From Rhipidocladum racemiflorum (lineage: Eukaryota > Streptophyta > Magnoliopsida > Poales > Poaceae): a DNA stretch of 64,000 bases. The stretch lies in NCBI GenBank assembly GCA_036346355.1, contig CM070584.1, positions 53,837,097 to 53,901,096 of the forward strand, given 5' to 3'. Under the pieces are notes generated by a model. That model was not told the origin of the DNA and searched no databases. It saw only the letters and a program-made list of their open reading frames with translations. This document shows, one piece after another, positions 1-10,118 of the stretch; positions within the stretch are counted from its first letter, which is position 1; every line of letters begins with the position of its first letter. The translations under genes were made by a program, and so were the position numbers.

Positions 1-55
1 TGATTGCTTTAGGTAGTATGAATCCGTCTAAGGACTCCGGTATATACAATTCTCG

Positions 56-1270
56 TCAACCGTAGATTGATCTTATAGGGACCTTCCCACGTTGGAGACC
101 ATTTGCGAATCGGTTATCCTTAGACCCAATCGGCAACACGGTTTTCCATACTAAATCGGCTTGATTGAATGATTTGAAAATCACTTTTTTGTTATGCGAC
201 ACGGCAACCATCTCTTTGTTCCTTTTAAGCCGATTTAACGTGATCAGCCTTAGTTCAGCTAAATCATCTAGATTGTCAAGCATCGCCTGTTTGTATTCAT
301 CAGCTGATACCTTATCTTGCTCGTGTAGCCTTATTGAACCGATATTGATTTCAACAGGCAAAACGGGTTCTTGTCCGTATACCAACTGAAAGGGTGACAA
401 TTTAGTTGTTCCGTGATGAGATAGCCGATAAGCCCATAAAGCCTCCGACAGCGTTGAATGCCATCTCCTTGGCTCTTCCTCAATTTTCCTTTTTATCAGC
501 TTTATCAATATCTTGTTTGACGATTCGGCCTGCCCGTTGGCCTGAGCGTAGTAAGGGGAAGAGTTGAGTAATTTTATCCCAAGACTTTCCGCAAAACCTT
601 TGAAATCATTGGACATGAACACAGTACCCTGATCAGTAGTGATTGTTTGTGGAATCCCAAACCAATGGACGATGTGTTCATTTATAAAGTCGATCAGCTC
701 TTTACTAGTAACCTTCTTGAGTGGTACAGCTTCAACCCATTTTGAGAAATAATCCGTGGCTGCAAGGATGAATTTATGTCCTTTGCTGGATGACGGAAAT
801 ATCTGGCCGATTATGTCTATACCCCATCCTCTAAATGGCCATGGCTTTATGATCGGATGTAAAGCCGATGCTGGTGCTGACTGTATGTTACCAAACTTTT
901 GACACGTTTGGCATCCTTTATAATATTTGAAGCAGTCTTCTAACATCGTCGGCCAAAAATACCCTGTTCGTCTCAGTATCCATTTCATCTTATGAGCCGA
1001 TTGATGCGATCCACAAATGCCTTCATGGACTTCACCCATCGCCACTTTGGCTTCCTCGGCTCCCAGACATCTTAATAACAAACCTTCCATAGTCCGAAAG
1101 TACAATACGTCTTCTAGTAGAACATATTTGAGTGCTTTGCGCCTGACCTTCTGCTCGGTCGGCTTGTTTGGATCGACAAATAATCCCTTATCTCTGTTCT
1201 CCGGTCGACAGGGGTGTACACATAAAATCGGCCTAAAGTTTAGATCGATTGGTCCCAGCTTTCAATCTTG
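56..1270 (-). pseudogene. gypsy integrase, largely open
   Basis: The frame is open from about 1270 to 56. It holds the HHCC zinc motif (H in EGICGSH, then CQTC), and the DDE core: D in GIDIIG, D in TTDQGTVF, E in GQAESSNK. The usual C-terminal part after the VWKTVLP block changes frame at about 100 and is lost. It would insert element cDNA into chromosomes. It is part of a polyprotein, so no start codon is expected; the first available starts are TTG 1105 and ATG 1090. Confidence 0.8.
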
Positions 1271-1289
1271 TACCACGATGCACATTGTG

Positions 1290-1990
1290 CCAATCGGTTT
1301 GCTTTATTATTAGCTTCTCTGGGGATATGTTCTATGGAAAATGTAGTGAACGTCTCGATGATCTGGATGCATTGATGTAAGTACTGAGTTAACGCATCGT
1401 CGTTGCATCGGTATTCTCCTCTGACTTCTTTGTCACGATTAACATTGAGTCTCCAAAAGCTTCGGCGTCTTTCACTCCGATGCTTTCTAACAATTGTAGG
1501 CCCCTTAGTAATGCTTCGTACTCGCTTGGTTATTTGAACATCGGCTATTTAACCGATACATGAAGTCATACTCCTGTTTCCTAGGTGAAACTAATATCAC
1601 ACCGATACCTTCGCCTTCTTGGCAAGCAGACCCATCAAAATACAATGCCAAGGAGTTACACTAGTTGTTCCTACTAATGTTTCACTTCCTGTGATAAAAT
1701 CGGCTCTGACTTGTCCTTTCACAGATTTAGCCGACTCATAGGTTAACTCGAACTCTGTTAAGGCATATGCCCACTTACCAAGCCGACCCGAGGATTGGCG
1801 CTGATAATATGTATTTAACTACGTCGGTTTTGCATATTATAACGCATTTGGAAGCGAGCATATAATGTCTTAACTTGGTGCAAGCAAAATACAATGATAA
1901 GCATAATTTTTCTACTAGGGGATACCTGGTTTTACGCATCCGGAAAGCGTCGGCTTAAGTAAAATATTGCTCGTTCCTTCCTATCGGCTT
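1290..1990 (-). pseudogene. gypsy RNase H remnant
   Basis: The minus strand around 1790-1680 reads SSGRLGKWAYALTEFEL, and around 1520-1440 SEYEALLRGLQLLES followed by FGDSMLIV. These match the second, plant-type RNase H domain of gypsy polyproteins (E-Y-E-A-L and GDS motifs). It is broken by frameshifts, including one that separates it from the integrase frame. Confidence 0.6.
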
Positions 1991-2980
1991 CTTGTGTTAA
2001 AAGCTGCTCCAATCGAATCACCTTCACCGATATATATAGTCTAAAAGGTATACCGTGTTTTGGCGGTCAATACCGGTGGACTCATCGAGATAACCTTTTA
2101 TGTCGTCGAAGGCTCTTTCCGATCGGCTCCCCATTTGAACTCTAGGTTGTCTTTAATTTTCAGCGGCGGTGTGAAAGCACGAATACGCATACGACAAGTT
2201 TGAGATGAAACGTCGCAAGTAGTTGATTTTTCCAATCAATACCGCAACTCCTTTTGCTTGTTGGCGGTTTAGTATCGGCTATGGCTTTTACTTTGGCCGT
2301 TTACTTCAATTCCTCCTTTATGCACCGTAAACCCAAGAAATTGCCCGGTAGATACCCGAAAGCACATTTGAGAGGGTTCATTTTTAACCCATGCACCCTT
2401 GTGCTTTCGAACATCTTTTTCCAAATCGGCTAAATGTTGCCGTCTTCTTTGGACTTTACTACTACATCGTCAATGTATATTTCCACGATATTGCCGATCA
2501 AATCATGGAAAATATGGTTCATAGCACGTTGATAAGTAGCACCGGCATTTTTAAACCGAAGGTCATAACTTTCCATTCATATAGTCCTAAAGCTCCTGGA
2601 CATCCGAAAGCCGTCTTGGATATATCGGCCCGCCATAAATATCTGATTGTATCCGGCGTTTACCGTCCAAAAAGCTTATGATTTTATTCCCGGATGCCGC
2701 ATCGATAAGCATATCGGCTATAGGCATCGGGTACTAAATCTTTTGGTGTAGCTTTGTTTAAATCTCTAAAATCGACACATACCCTAAGTTTGCCATTTTT
2801 CTTCTTCTGAGGGCGATGTTTGAGACCCACTCAGCGTATCGGCAAGGCCGAATAAACTTTGCCTCTAGCAATCGTCCTACTTCTTCCTTTATAGCGTCAT
2901 ACAATGTAGGATTGAACCGCCTAGGTACTGTTTGAACGGCCGATATCCAGGCTTTATAGGCACCGATGTTCGACTAGTCA
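1990..2980 (-). pseudogene. gypsy reverse transcriptase remnant
   Basis: The minus strand between about 2580 and 2450 reads WKVMTFGLKNAGATYQRAM and then YIDDVVVKSKEDG, the catalytic (Y)xDD block of reverse transcriptase. Upstream (about 2830-2770) VCVDFRDLNKATPKD marks the finger/palm entry. Stops and frameshifts separate these pieces, so only the history of the domain is preserved. Confidence 0.75.
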
Positions 2981-3599
2981 TCGGCTTAAACCGGCATTTC
3001 ATAATACTCCCATGCAAAGCAATCCTTATACTTCTTGAGTATTTACGACCAACTTTGCTTTATAAGCGGGTTCTAGTTTAGCACTTACAAGCGTTGGTCT
3101 TTTGCTATCACCTTCCCCAATATCAATCTCTTCGAGCAAATCGTGAAGTAAATCCTAACCCTTTTCTTTCTTCTTCAAAATCCTCAATGACTTCTTCGTA
3201 TTACGTTTGCCGATAGCTCCTGCCCTTTTCCTGTAGCTTTGCTAGTGTCTTGTACTCCATCTTCTTACTACTTAAATCTGTCCGATCAAGCGTGTTGGGT
3301 TTGACGCTGATCGGCTTGAATCCCGACTTCTACGCAGATAAAATCGCAATTGTCCAAGGCTTTTCACGATATACACTCGGCTTCTTCGTGGCCAATTGGT
3401 ATCGAGGGCTAGCCATGGCGATGTGAGCCGATGTGTCGGCATCGACTTCTCTTGTATCATCGCTCCACTGCACCAATTTTTGGTGCATAGTTGATGGTAT
3501 ACAACAATTGGCATGGATCGATCCGCCCAAGGAGCATTGTAATTGCCTTTGGCTTCAATCACAAAAAATGCGATCGGCAAAGTTTTATTACCGATCGTC

Positions 3600-3960
3600 G
3601 CTTCGACACCATCACGCCTTTAGCTTGGTTGGATCTCCGTGAAGTCATTTAGCACCATATTGGTCTTGATCAAGTCTTCATCGGCTTTACCCAACTTTAC
3701 GAAAGTACTTAACGGCATCAGTTATTTGTCGCCCGCCATCGACCAACATACGAGATATCGGTCGGCCATTAATATACCCTTTTAGATATAATGGTTTGAG
3801 ATGCCGATGCATATCTTGTGGCTTTTCGAACACAAATGGCGTCTGGTGCTCCGAGACATAAGCTGGCGAACACTTCCTCGGTGATTCCTCGGTTTTGAAC
3901 TCGGCGGTAGAGCGAATACCATGTTTATGTCCATCGGTGGTGTATCATCGGATCATCGGA
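3600..3960 (-). pseudogene. gypsy aspartic protease remnant
   Basis: Around 3780-3720 the minus strand translates as YINGRPISRMLVDGGRQ, followed by FRKLGKADEDLIKTNMVLNDF. This is the L-V/I-D-G-G active-site region of plant gypsy proteases. The sequence between the DGG motif and the FRKLG block looks scrambled compared with the usual A-x-N-x-M-P stretch. Frames change several times, so no intact enzyme is encoded. Confidence 0.6.
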
Positions 3961-4288
3961 GAACCGGATTCAATCGATTGGTCTGAATCACTATCGATTT
4001 GCTCCTTTTTCTCCACTCCTTTTTCAAAATTGGTACCGGTCTTAATTTGTTGAACATCCGATCCCTCTCGCTCTCCTTTTGGCCTCCCTTTCTTCTTGTG
4101 TTTTCAATCATTTGAAGCCTTCTGCGTTGTGATTTGCTAAGACCGGAGGGCACCACCTAGGTTTAGGTTCTATCGGCTTCGTATCTTTCGGCTAAATTGC
4201 TCATCTCATTGCCGGATTCCATTCTACCCGTGTTAGCCGATAGTTCTTGATTTTGGGAGGACTCGCCTTGCTCGATGTTGACAACCTT

Positions 4289-5077
4289 CTATGGATCGGC
4301 CTCTTGCTCGACTGGATGATTGTATATCGGTCTAGACAACCTATCTTTATGAGACCGGTTTGGCCGATATGCGGTGAGTGTTGCATAGGACAAGACACTC
4401 TTGTTGGTAAGGTCATCCTTCCTCCCAAAGAAAGCGCCAAAAGGGACATTGTCGATGTTTCTCTTCCTCGAGTGGCCGATATGACATATCCGCCGCCAAC
4501 GCTCGTCCCTCTTTTGCCTTAGTTGATGCAAGTTACGGTGGCGTTGAGGGTCACACCTTCGACTTACCCTCTCATACTTCCCCAGGAGTTGTGAGAAGGT
4601 CGGCTTTGGTTTGAAATCGGTTTTTCTTGGAGCCCTCTCAGCCCGATACCATTTACCGACCTCCAAGTCCCCTCTTGGTTTTACCGTTCTCGAGTTCTGT
4701 CCATTCCTATCGGCTTCTATTTGTATAGAACCGATAGTGATCTGTACTGCCTCATCTCGTGATACAACTCCCTTAACCGGCTTATCTTCTTCCGCAGGCC
4801 TCTCTTTTCGTGAACATTGAACCATGTTGACTTGAAAAGGGCTCATATCTATCTGCATAGCCGATTCTTCCGCAAATTTTAGCCTACCATCGGCGATGGC
4901 CGATTGAATCTGTTGTCGAAAAATATTGCAATCGTTAGTGTTATGGGAGAATGAATGATGCCATTTGCAATACCTTCGCTTTTTAATCTCCTCGGCCGAT
5001 GATATGATGTGCCCTTCTGGTAACCTTATGAGTTTTTCTTGTAGTAATAAATCAAATATCTTGTCACACTTTGACAC
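4289..5077 (-). pseudogene. gypsy gag C-terminal part
   Basis: A 262-residue open stretch begins MSKCDKIFDLLLQ. It carries the motif YCKWHHSFSHNTNDC, a degenerate zinc-knuckle-like signature, followed by FRQQIQSAIADGRLKF; both are familiar in gag of plant gypsy elements. The frame is separated from the upstream gag frame by indels between 5077 and 5511. The last part (below about 4450) looks out of frame. It would bind RNA in the particle. Confidence 0.75.
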
Positions 5078-5510
5078 ATCATACGAGTACTTGACTTCCG
5101 CCTTATTCTTTGTCGGCCTAAGCAGAGAGCATACGAGTGGCTTTTAGAACCTTTGGCCCACTCGGCTATGTTCACCTCTGCCGATCCTCAGAGGTATCGC
5201 TCGAATTGTATTCTACCATGTTTATTTTGGCCTTTCGTTCTTTGTTTGGTTTAAATCTATCTTTAAACCCTTTGATTTCTGCATACCGGCTCTCATGTGC
5301 CGATCTGGCGATGGAGTAGGTGGCCTAGGTCGGGAATTCTTGGCACGACAACTTTTCTTTTAATGGAGGGATTAACCCTTGGAACGCTAGGTCGGCCAAT
5401 TGATCGTCGGGTAATGTTACCTTTGTAGCACCTATTCCGTGACGCCCAAATCTCTTGATATAATCAGAGACCGATTCGCCAGATTGCCGGATGAACTAAG
5501 ATCAGAAATC

Positions 5511-6743
5511 CTAAGCTCCATAGTTCGAAAAGAAGTACTCATGGAATCGGCTTTCTAAATCGTTCCATATATGAACTGAATTAGGTGGTAGATTTGTGAA
5601 CCAAGTGAATGCAGTGCCAGATAATGATAAAGGAAACAACCTAATTTTTAACCCATCGGACTGTGCCGCCTCCCCACATTGAGCCATGAACCGTCCGATA
5701 TGCTCAATTGTGGTAACAGAATCATCACCTGAGAATTTAGCAAAGTCTGGTATCCTAAAGTTGTGGGGGTATGGCATTCGGTCTATGTAATCGGGATACG
5801 GCTTCCTATAGCCGATTACCCTTCCTCTGGGCTGTAAACCGAACTGTTCTCTCAAAACATTGGTGATTTGTTCTGCCCAATTAACATTGTCGGCTTGTGG
5901 TGCAGCCGGGCATTGCCAATTCTCATTCGTGCCCTGCCCCCCGAGTGCAAACTCGGGTCTTTGTCCGAATCGCACCTCAGGAGGTCTTGGCACTGTGTCA
6001 TAATCACGATTAAAACCTAATGCATCGGGTATGGGTGCGTATGGCACTACTCTATATGGCGCTTGTTTCATGGTTGTGGCTCCCCGTGACAGCGGAACCT
6101 GTCCTGTTTCGATCGGCTGATAGGCCGATATCCCGATGCTATTGGAGGGTCCATCTGATCGATTTGATGCGCTTATTTTGGCCCCATCCGTGTGCCCATG
6201 GTAGTGTGTGAATCCATCTCTCTGTATGCTTGGTTTCAAAACAGTAGGTTGAGTTGGCATCATAATAGGTGCATGAGCCGACACGTTTACTGTGTTGGTG
6301 TTAGGCGTTATGGAATATACTGGGTATGTAGGGATGGTTTGTGGTGGATCTAGTAGGTTTCCAGACGCAGCTAATTCCTGAGCAATCGTTTTCACACTAT
6401 TTTCTATCATCGGCTTTAATGTGGATACTAGAGCCGATGACTGGTTAATCAATGCGTGATGGACAGATTGCTCGATCATACTTGATAAATCGGCTTGAGC
6501 GGGTGCGTATCGGCTTACCGATTCAGATGTTGAATCTCCGATAGGATTGATGCTTGGGAGTGCAATCTTTTGAGTAACGCCACGGCGTGTTTTCTGGAAG
6601 CACCGTAGCATCATTTCCTCAATATCAGACTATCGGTCTTCGATTTCTTTCCGTTGCTCAGGGGTTAAATCGGCCATCTGAGGCGCGATTATGGCATCGG
6701 TGTTGATATCGGCGGTGACCGCGGGCTTGTCGGTTGACGACAT
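5511..6743 (-). pseudogene. gypsy gag, N-terminal and central part, interrupted by an in-frame TAG
   Basis: The frame starts at ATG 6743 (MSSTDKPAVT...), reads 37 codons, meets TAG at 6632-6630, and continues in the same frame from 6629 to 5511. The residues around 5750-5560 (YPDYIDRMPYPHNFRIPDF, then a GxAFTWF-type stretch) match the retrotransposon gag region of plant gypsy elements. After 5511 the homology resumes in another frame, so a second lesion follows. The TAG is followed by TCT, which is not a known read-through context, so I take it as a mutation. Gag would form the virus-like particle in the cytoplasm; this copy cannot encode it in one piece. Confidence 0.8.
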
Positions 6744-6752
6744 TCTTTTTGT

Positions 6753-6770
6753 GTCCCACCGGGCGTGCCA
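6753..6770 (-). other. primer-binding site of gypsy element
   Basis: The minus strand reads TGGCACGCCCGGTGGGAC directly after the LTR end, with five spacer bases. It begins with the TGG that pairs with the CCA tail of a tRNA. Which tRNA is used was not determined. The gag ATG follows at 6743. Confidence 0.6.
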
Positions 6771-6775
6771 AAATA

Positions 6776-7434
6776 TGTTCGCGCCAAAAACGTGAAGGGG
6801 GGTTTTCGGCCTCGAACACACAAGACAAACGCCGGGTTTGCAGAGCGTGCCAGTCGATTTGACCTGAAATCGATAAGGTAGAATTTGTAATTCGATCAAA
6901 GCCGATAAACAAAGATCTATCGGCTTTTCGCTAGTCGGCAAAAAACCGATTAGGAGATAACTAGATCAACGATTCTGATTGATCCGGATATAAGGTAAAA
7001 TCGGCTTCGGGAAAGCGATGCGCAACAAAACGAAGCAAATCAAACCTGGGTGAAATCGGCCAAAATCAACAATCGGCGATGCGCAGCTATGTTGATTCCG
7101 TCGACTTGCAGAGAAATCTATGAAGCTAAAGCAATGTAAAAGAAAATGCTGTAAAAAGTAGGTGTTGTTGGAATTGATTGATTCTCTTTGCTTGGCGTCC
7201 ACCCCTTTTATAACACGTCTGGCCGATCCGAGTCGCATATGGATACGGTGTGTTTTCCCGTATCGGCCTCTAATGTGATTTCCTTTCCTTTCTAGAAACG
7301 GATTCCTTTTCCGAGTCGTTTTACCGATTCCTTTCTGTACGAATATTTCTTCTATTTTTAGACCGATTTCAATACATGCCGAATTTTGGTGCAAACACTG
7401 TATTTGTTTGCAGCTGCGTATCGGATGTCCAACA
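6776..7434 (-). repeat. 5' LTR of the gypsy element (659 bp)
   Basis: On the plus strand the segment begins TGTTC and ends CCAACA, giving the TGTT...AACA inverted ends expected of an LTR. A primer-binding-like sequence lies six bases inside the element. A TATA box (TATAAAAG on the minus strand, 7212-7205) lies in the right half, as expected for U3/R of a minus-strand element. The other LTR is outside the window, so the borders rest on termini and context only. Confidence 0.7.
7205..7212 (-). promoter_or_regulatory. TATA box of gypsy LTR promoter
   Basis: The minus strand reads TATAAAAG, followed by a GGTGGACGCC-type leader. Its position about 220 bp inside the LTR from the U3 end and about 430 bp upstream of the primer-binding site fits the retrotransposon promoter. 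Confidence 0.6.
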
Positions 7435-7569
7435 GGAAAGGCACCAGAAGGACGAATTAAGTTCATCAGGTTGTTGCAGATGCAGGTGGATTGATCCATG
7501 TAGGTTGTAAACAGAGTTCTCTACCTTTCGAATGAACCAAGTATATCTATTCCCATTTTTAATGAACTA

Positions 7570-7802
7570 CTCCTTCGGTCAAGTTTATAATGAGCATTTT
7601 ATCTTGGCATATAGACCAAGAAGATATTAAAAATAACTAGATTACCTCTAATGATTAGCATGTAGAGAATATAAAGTAAGGACGAATATTTATTGGTGGT
7701 ATATAGGGAACATCATATTAATTTTGCATTGAATAAGTTTTATATTTATAGATAAAATCATTCAAAAAAAAAAGAGAGACTTGTAATCTTGGGTGGAGGG
7801 AG
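7570..7802. mobile_element. Stowaway-like MITE (233 bp, TA duplication)
   Basis: It is flanked by TA at 7568-7569 and 7803-7804. Left end CTCCTTCGGTCAAG, right end (reverse complement) CTCCCTCCACCCAAG. AT-rich interior without coding capacity. The CTCCCTCCG-type ends and TA duplication are those of Tc1/mariner-derived Stowaway elements. Confidence 0.75.
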
Positions 7803-7804
7803 TA

Positions 7805-10113
7805 GTAAGTATTTCCATGGCAAAAGCCCATAAGGGGTAATGGGCGGCTTCGGTAGACTTGGTTGGTTGGCCCAGCAAGGAAAAAAAAACAACAGACGTG
7901 ACTCACCGAATAAATTTGGACCCAAACGCTAAGCCAGGTCGTCTTCTAGCTCCGTTCGCACCGAAGCTCTGAGCTTGGTGGTTCTGTAGATATAACTATG
8001 GAAAGAGGAGACCGAGGGGTACCTAGTGTCCGGCCATGCGGGGTGTCCAATTTGGACGGACACCAAATCAATTGAAACACAAAAGATGTCACTCGGGTTT
8101 TTTTGTTTTCTGTAATTTTAAAAGCTGGGACAGATCGATCAGGCGACAATTATCGTAGTGGCCCAGCGGGGTCGCGGTTGGAAGCCTCCAAGACCAAGAG
8201 GCAAGGCATGAAGAACATCACCTTACATCAAGGTTCAAAATATCTTTCTGATGGAAATTTTAGGGTAATCGAAATTCGAAATCTCGATAAGATCTCTGGA
8301 TTTTAAATAAAATTCGGATAAAATTTTAAAACTAAATTTTAAATCTGGTTTTTTCAATCGAAAAATCCGAGAGTTGAGGTGTAAGGTGATGTGGCATAAT
8401 AGGTACACATGGTAAAAGGTTAAGTACACTTAGCACGTCACAAGTCAGATGATAAACATGCGAAATACACGATATATGCTTGCGCGTGTGTAAACATAGC
8501 CTTGCATAGCTACTCATGTGTACCTCTACTCTTGCCATCAACTCATACTTGAGTCCATGCATGAACTCTCCTTATAAGTTGATTTCACTCCACCTAGCTA
8601 AGTAATATGGTACTAAAATTCCATACTATTAACTCTACACCCTTTGGACTTCTTTCATGAATTAATTCCAACAATTTGTAGGTGGCCGGAAGGCCCGGAG
8701 CCTGCACGACATCCTTCACTGGAGTGATGATAATTGTCGTTCTCCCTTCCCTTTGAACATACGTTTGGACATTGCCATCGAATTGGACATTGGCATCGAA
8801 TCGGCTGAAGCACTTGAATTGCACACATGCATTCTTCAGGGGATAGTCCTGTTCTTCACGGCGGCATCAAACCTGGTAATACACTATTAGATGAAAACTT
8901 TGCCCCAAAAACCTGGTAATATACTGTTAGATGAAACCTGGTAATATATTATTACATGCAAACTTCGCCTTAAAGGTAGTCAAAAAAAAAAAAAAAAAAG
9001 CTTTCGAAGACAAGCCACGCTATAATTTTTGCGTACACAAAGACAAGGCAAACACAAAGCTTTCGAAGAAAAGCAACCCGGAACCAATAATTTTTGGCGC
9101 TGGACAGAGACATGTTCCAATCGCCTCCACGTAAAGCCAAGCAATCCCCCGCCGATCAGGCAAGATGCCGTGTCGTTCCGGTCCTCTGATGTTGAATCCT
9201 CTGGCGTTGGATCACTAATAAATGGGATCCACACGCTATGCAGTGACCCAGCGTTAAACATCAAAGAAAAAAAAAACCGATTCCGTCGCTTCGATGGCCA
9301 AACCATCATTTGCTCCGAGTCAGAGCTGCCGTTCCCGCAACGTGCCGTGCGTCGGCCAGATGGTATCTTGCAAGGAATGATCTCCGCACCAAATTCCGCA
9401 TATTCTCGCGCGCCCCTCGTGCGATCCCCTTATTAGATCCCGTCGGTCCGTATCATGCCTATCAGAGCACTTAATTAGCTTGCCTTTTGCTTCTCAAATC
9501 GCTACTCCCTCTTCGTTTGGACCAGAAAGACGAATTAACGGGATTTCTGCTTAGTTTTTTTTTCTTCTTCTTACCATAATAGCCTCTTCTCGCCCATTGG
9601 CCCATGGATCAAGCAAGCACCCAAGTGTAGACGTGTAGGAGCTAGCAAGTACTGATCTAGAGAATGCTCGTAGTTCATGTACTAGTAAGCTAATTAGTAT
9701 TTCTAAGCTCCTCCTCTTATTGCATCGTCACAAGTCACAACCGATGTTCATTCACGCCCAACAGAGTTTGAAGCCAATGCACTAGTATAACTATTGAGAT
9801 TGTCCCAAAAAAAATCTTTCAGGATTAATTTTAAACTAGGGATATAGCACCTACTAAAGAGAAGTATCACGTTTTGGCTATTCACATTCTCCTAAGAAGA
9901 AGTCCATATAACAACCGAAACGTTGGTAGAAAGTTCATCCAGCATCCCAAACTACGAGATCAGATATTTGACCTATTAAACTTTGCAATCAAGTTCAAAT
10001 AACACATTTACCCATTTCGCATAGTAGTATTGCCCGTGTGGCACAATGAGTGAGCAATTTTGCTATATAGAATGACACGCTTGCCGAGTTAGGTCAATGA
10101 CATGCGAGACCCA
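7805..10113. other. intergenic stretch, no gene recognised; short tandem repeat at 8869-8965
   Basis: No reading frame here resembles a known protein. At 8869-8965 a unit built on AACCTGGTAATA...TTAGATGAAA occurs three times with small changes. At 8999-9073 the block AAGCTTTCGAAGA occurs twice. The 9.0-9.45 kb part is GC-richer and could be a decayed exon or promoter, but I see nothing definite. Confidence 0.5.
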
Positions 10114-10118
10114 CATGA

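Larger units (their letters stand above)
1..7434 (-). mobile_element. Ty3/gypsy LTR retrotransposon, degenerate, left part outside window
   Basis: Reading the minus strand from right to left, the order is LTR (7434-6776), primer-binding site, gag, protease, reverse transcriptase, RNase H, integrase. Integrase after RNase H is the Ty3/gypsy order. The element runs off the left edge, so its 3' LTR and target duplication cannot be seen. Gag and integrase hold long open stretches, while the 1.3-4.2 kb part is broken into short frames by many small indels. The gag C-terminal motif C-x-W-H-x5-H-x4-C and the DGG protease motif resemble plant Tat/Athila-type elements; that clade assignment is inference. 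Confidence 0.9.
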
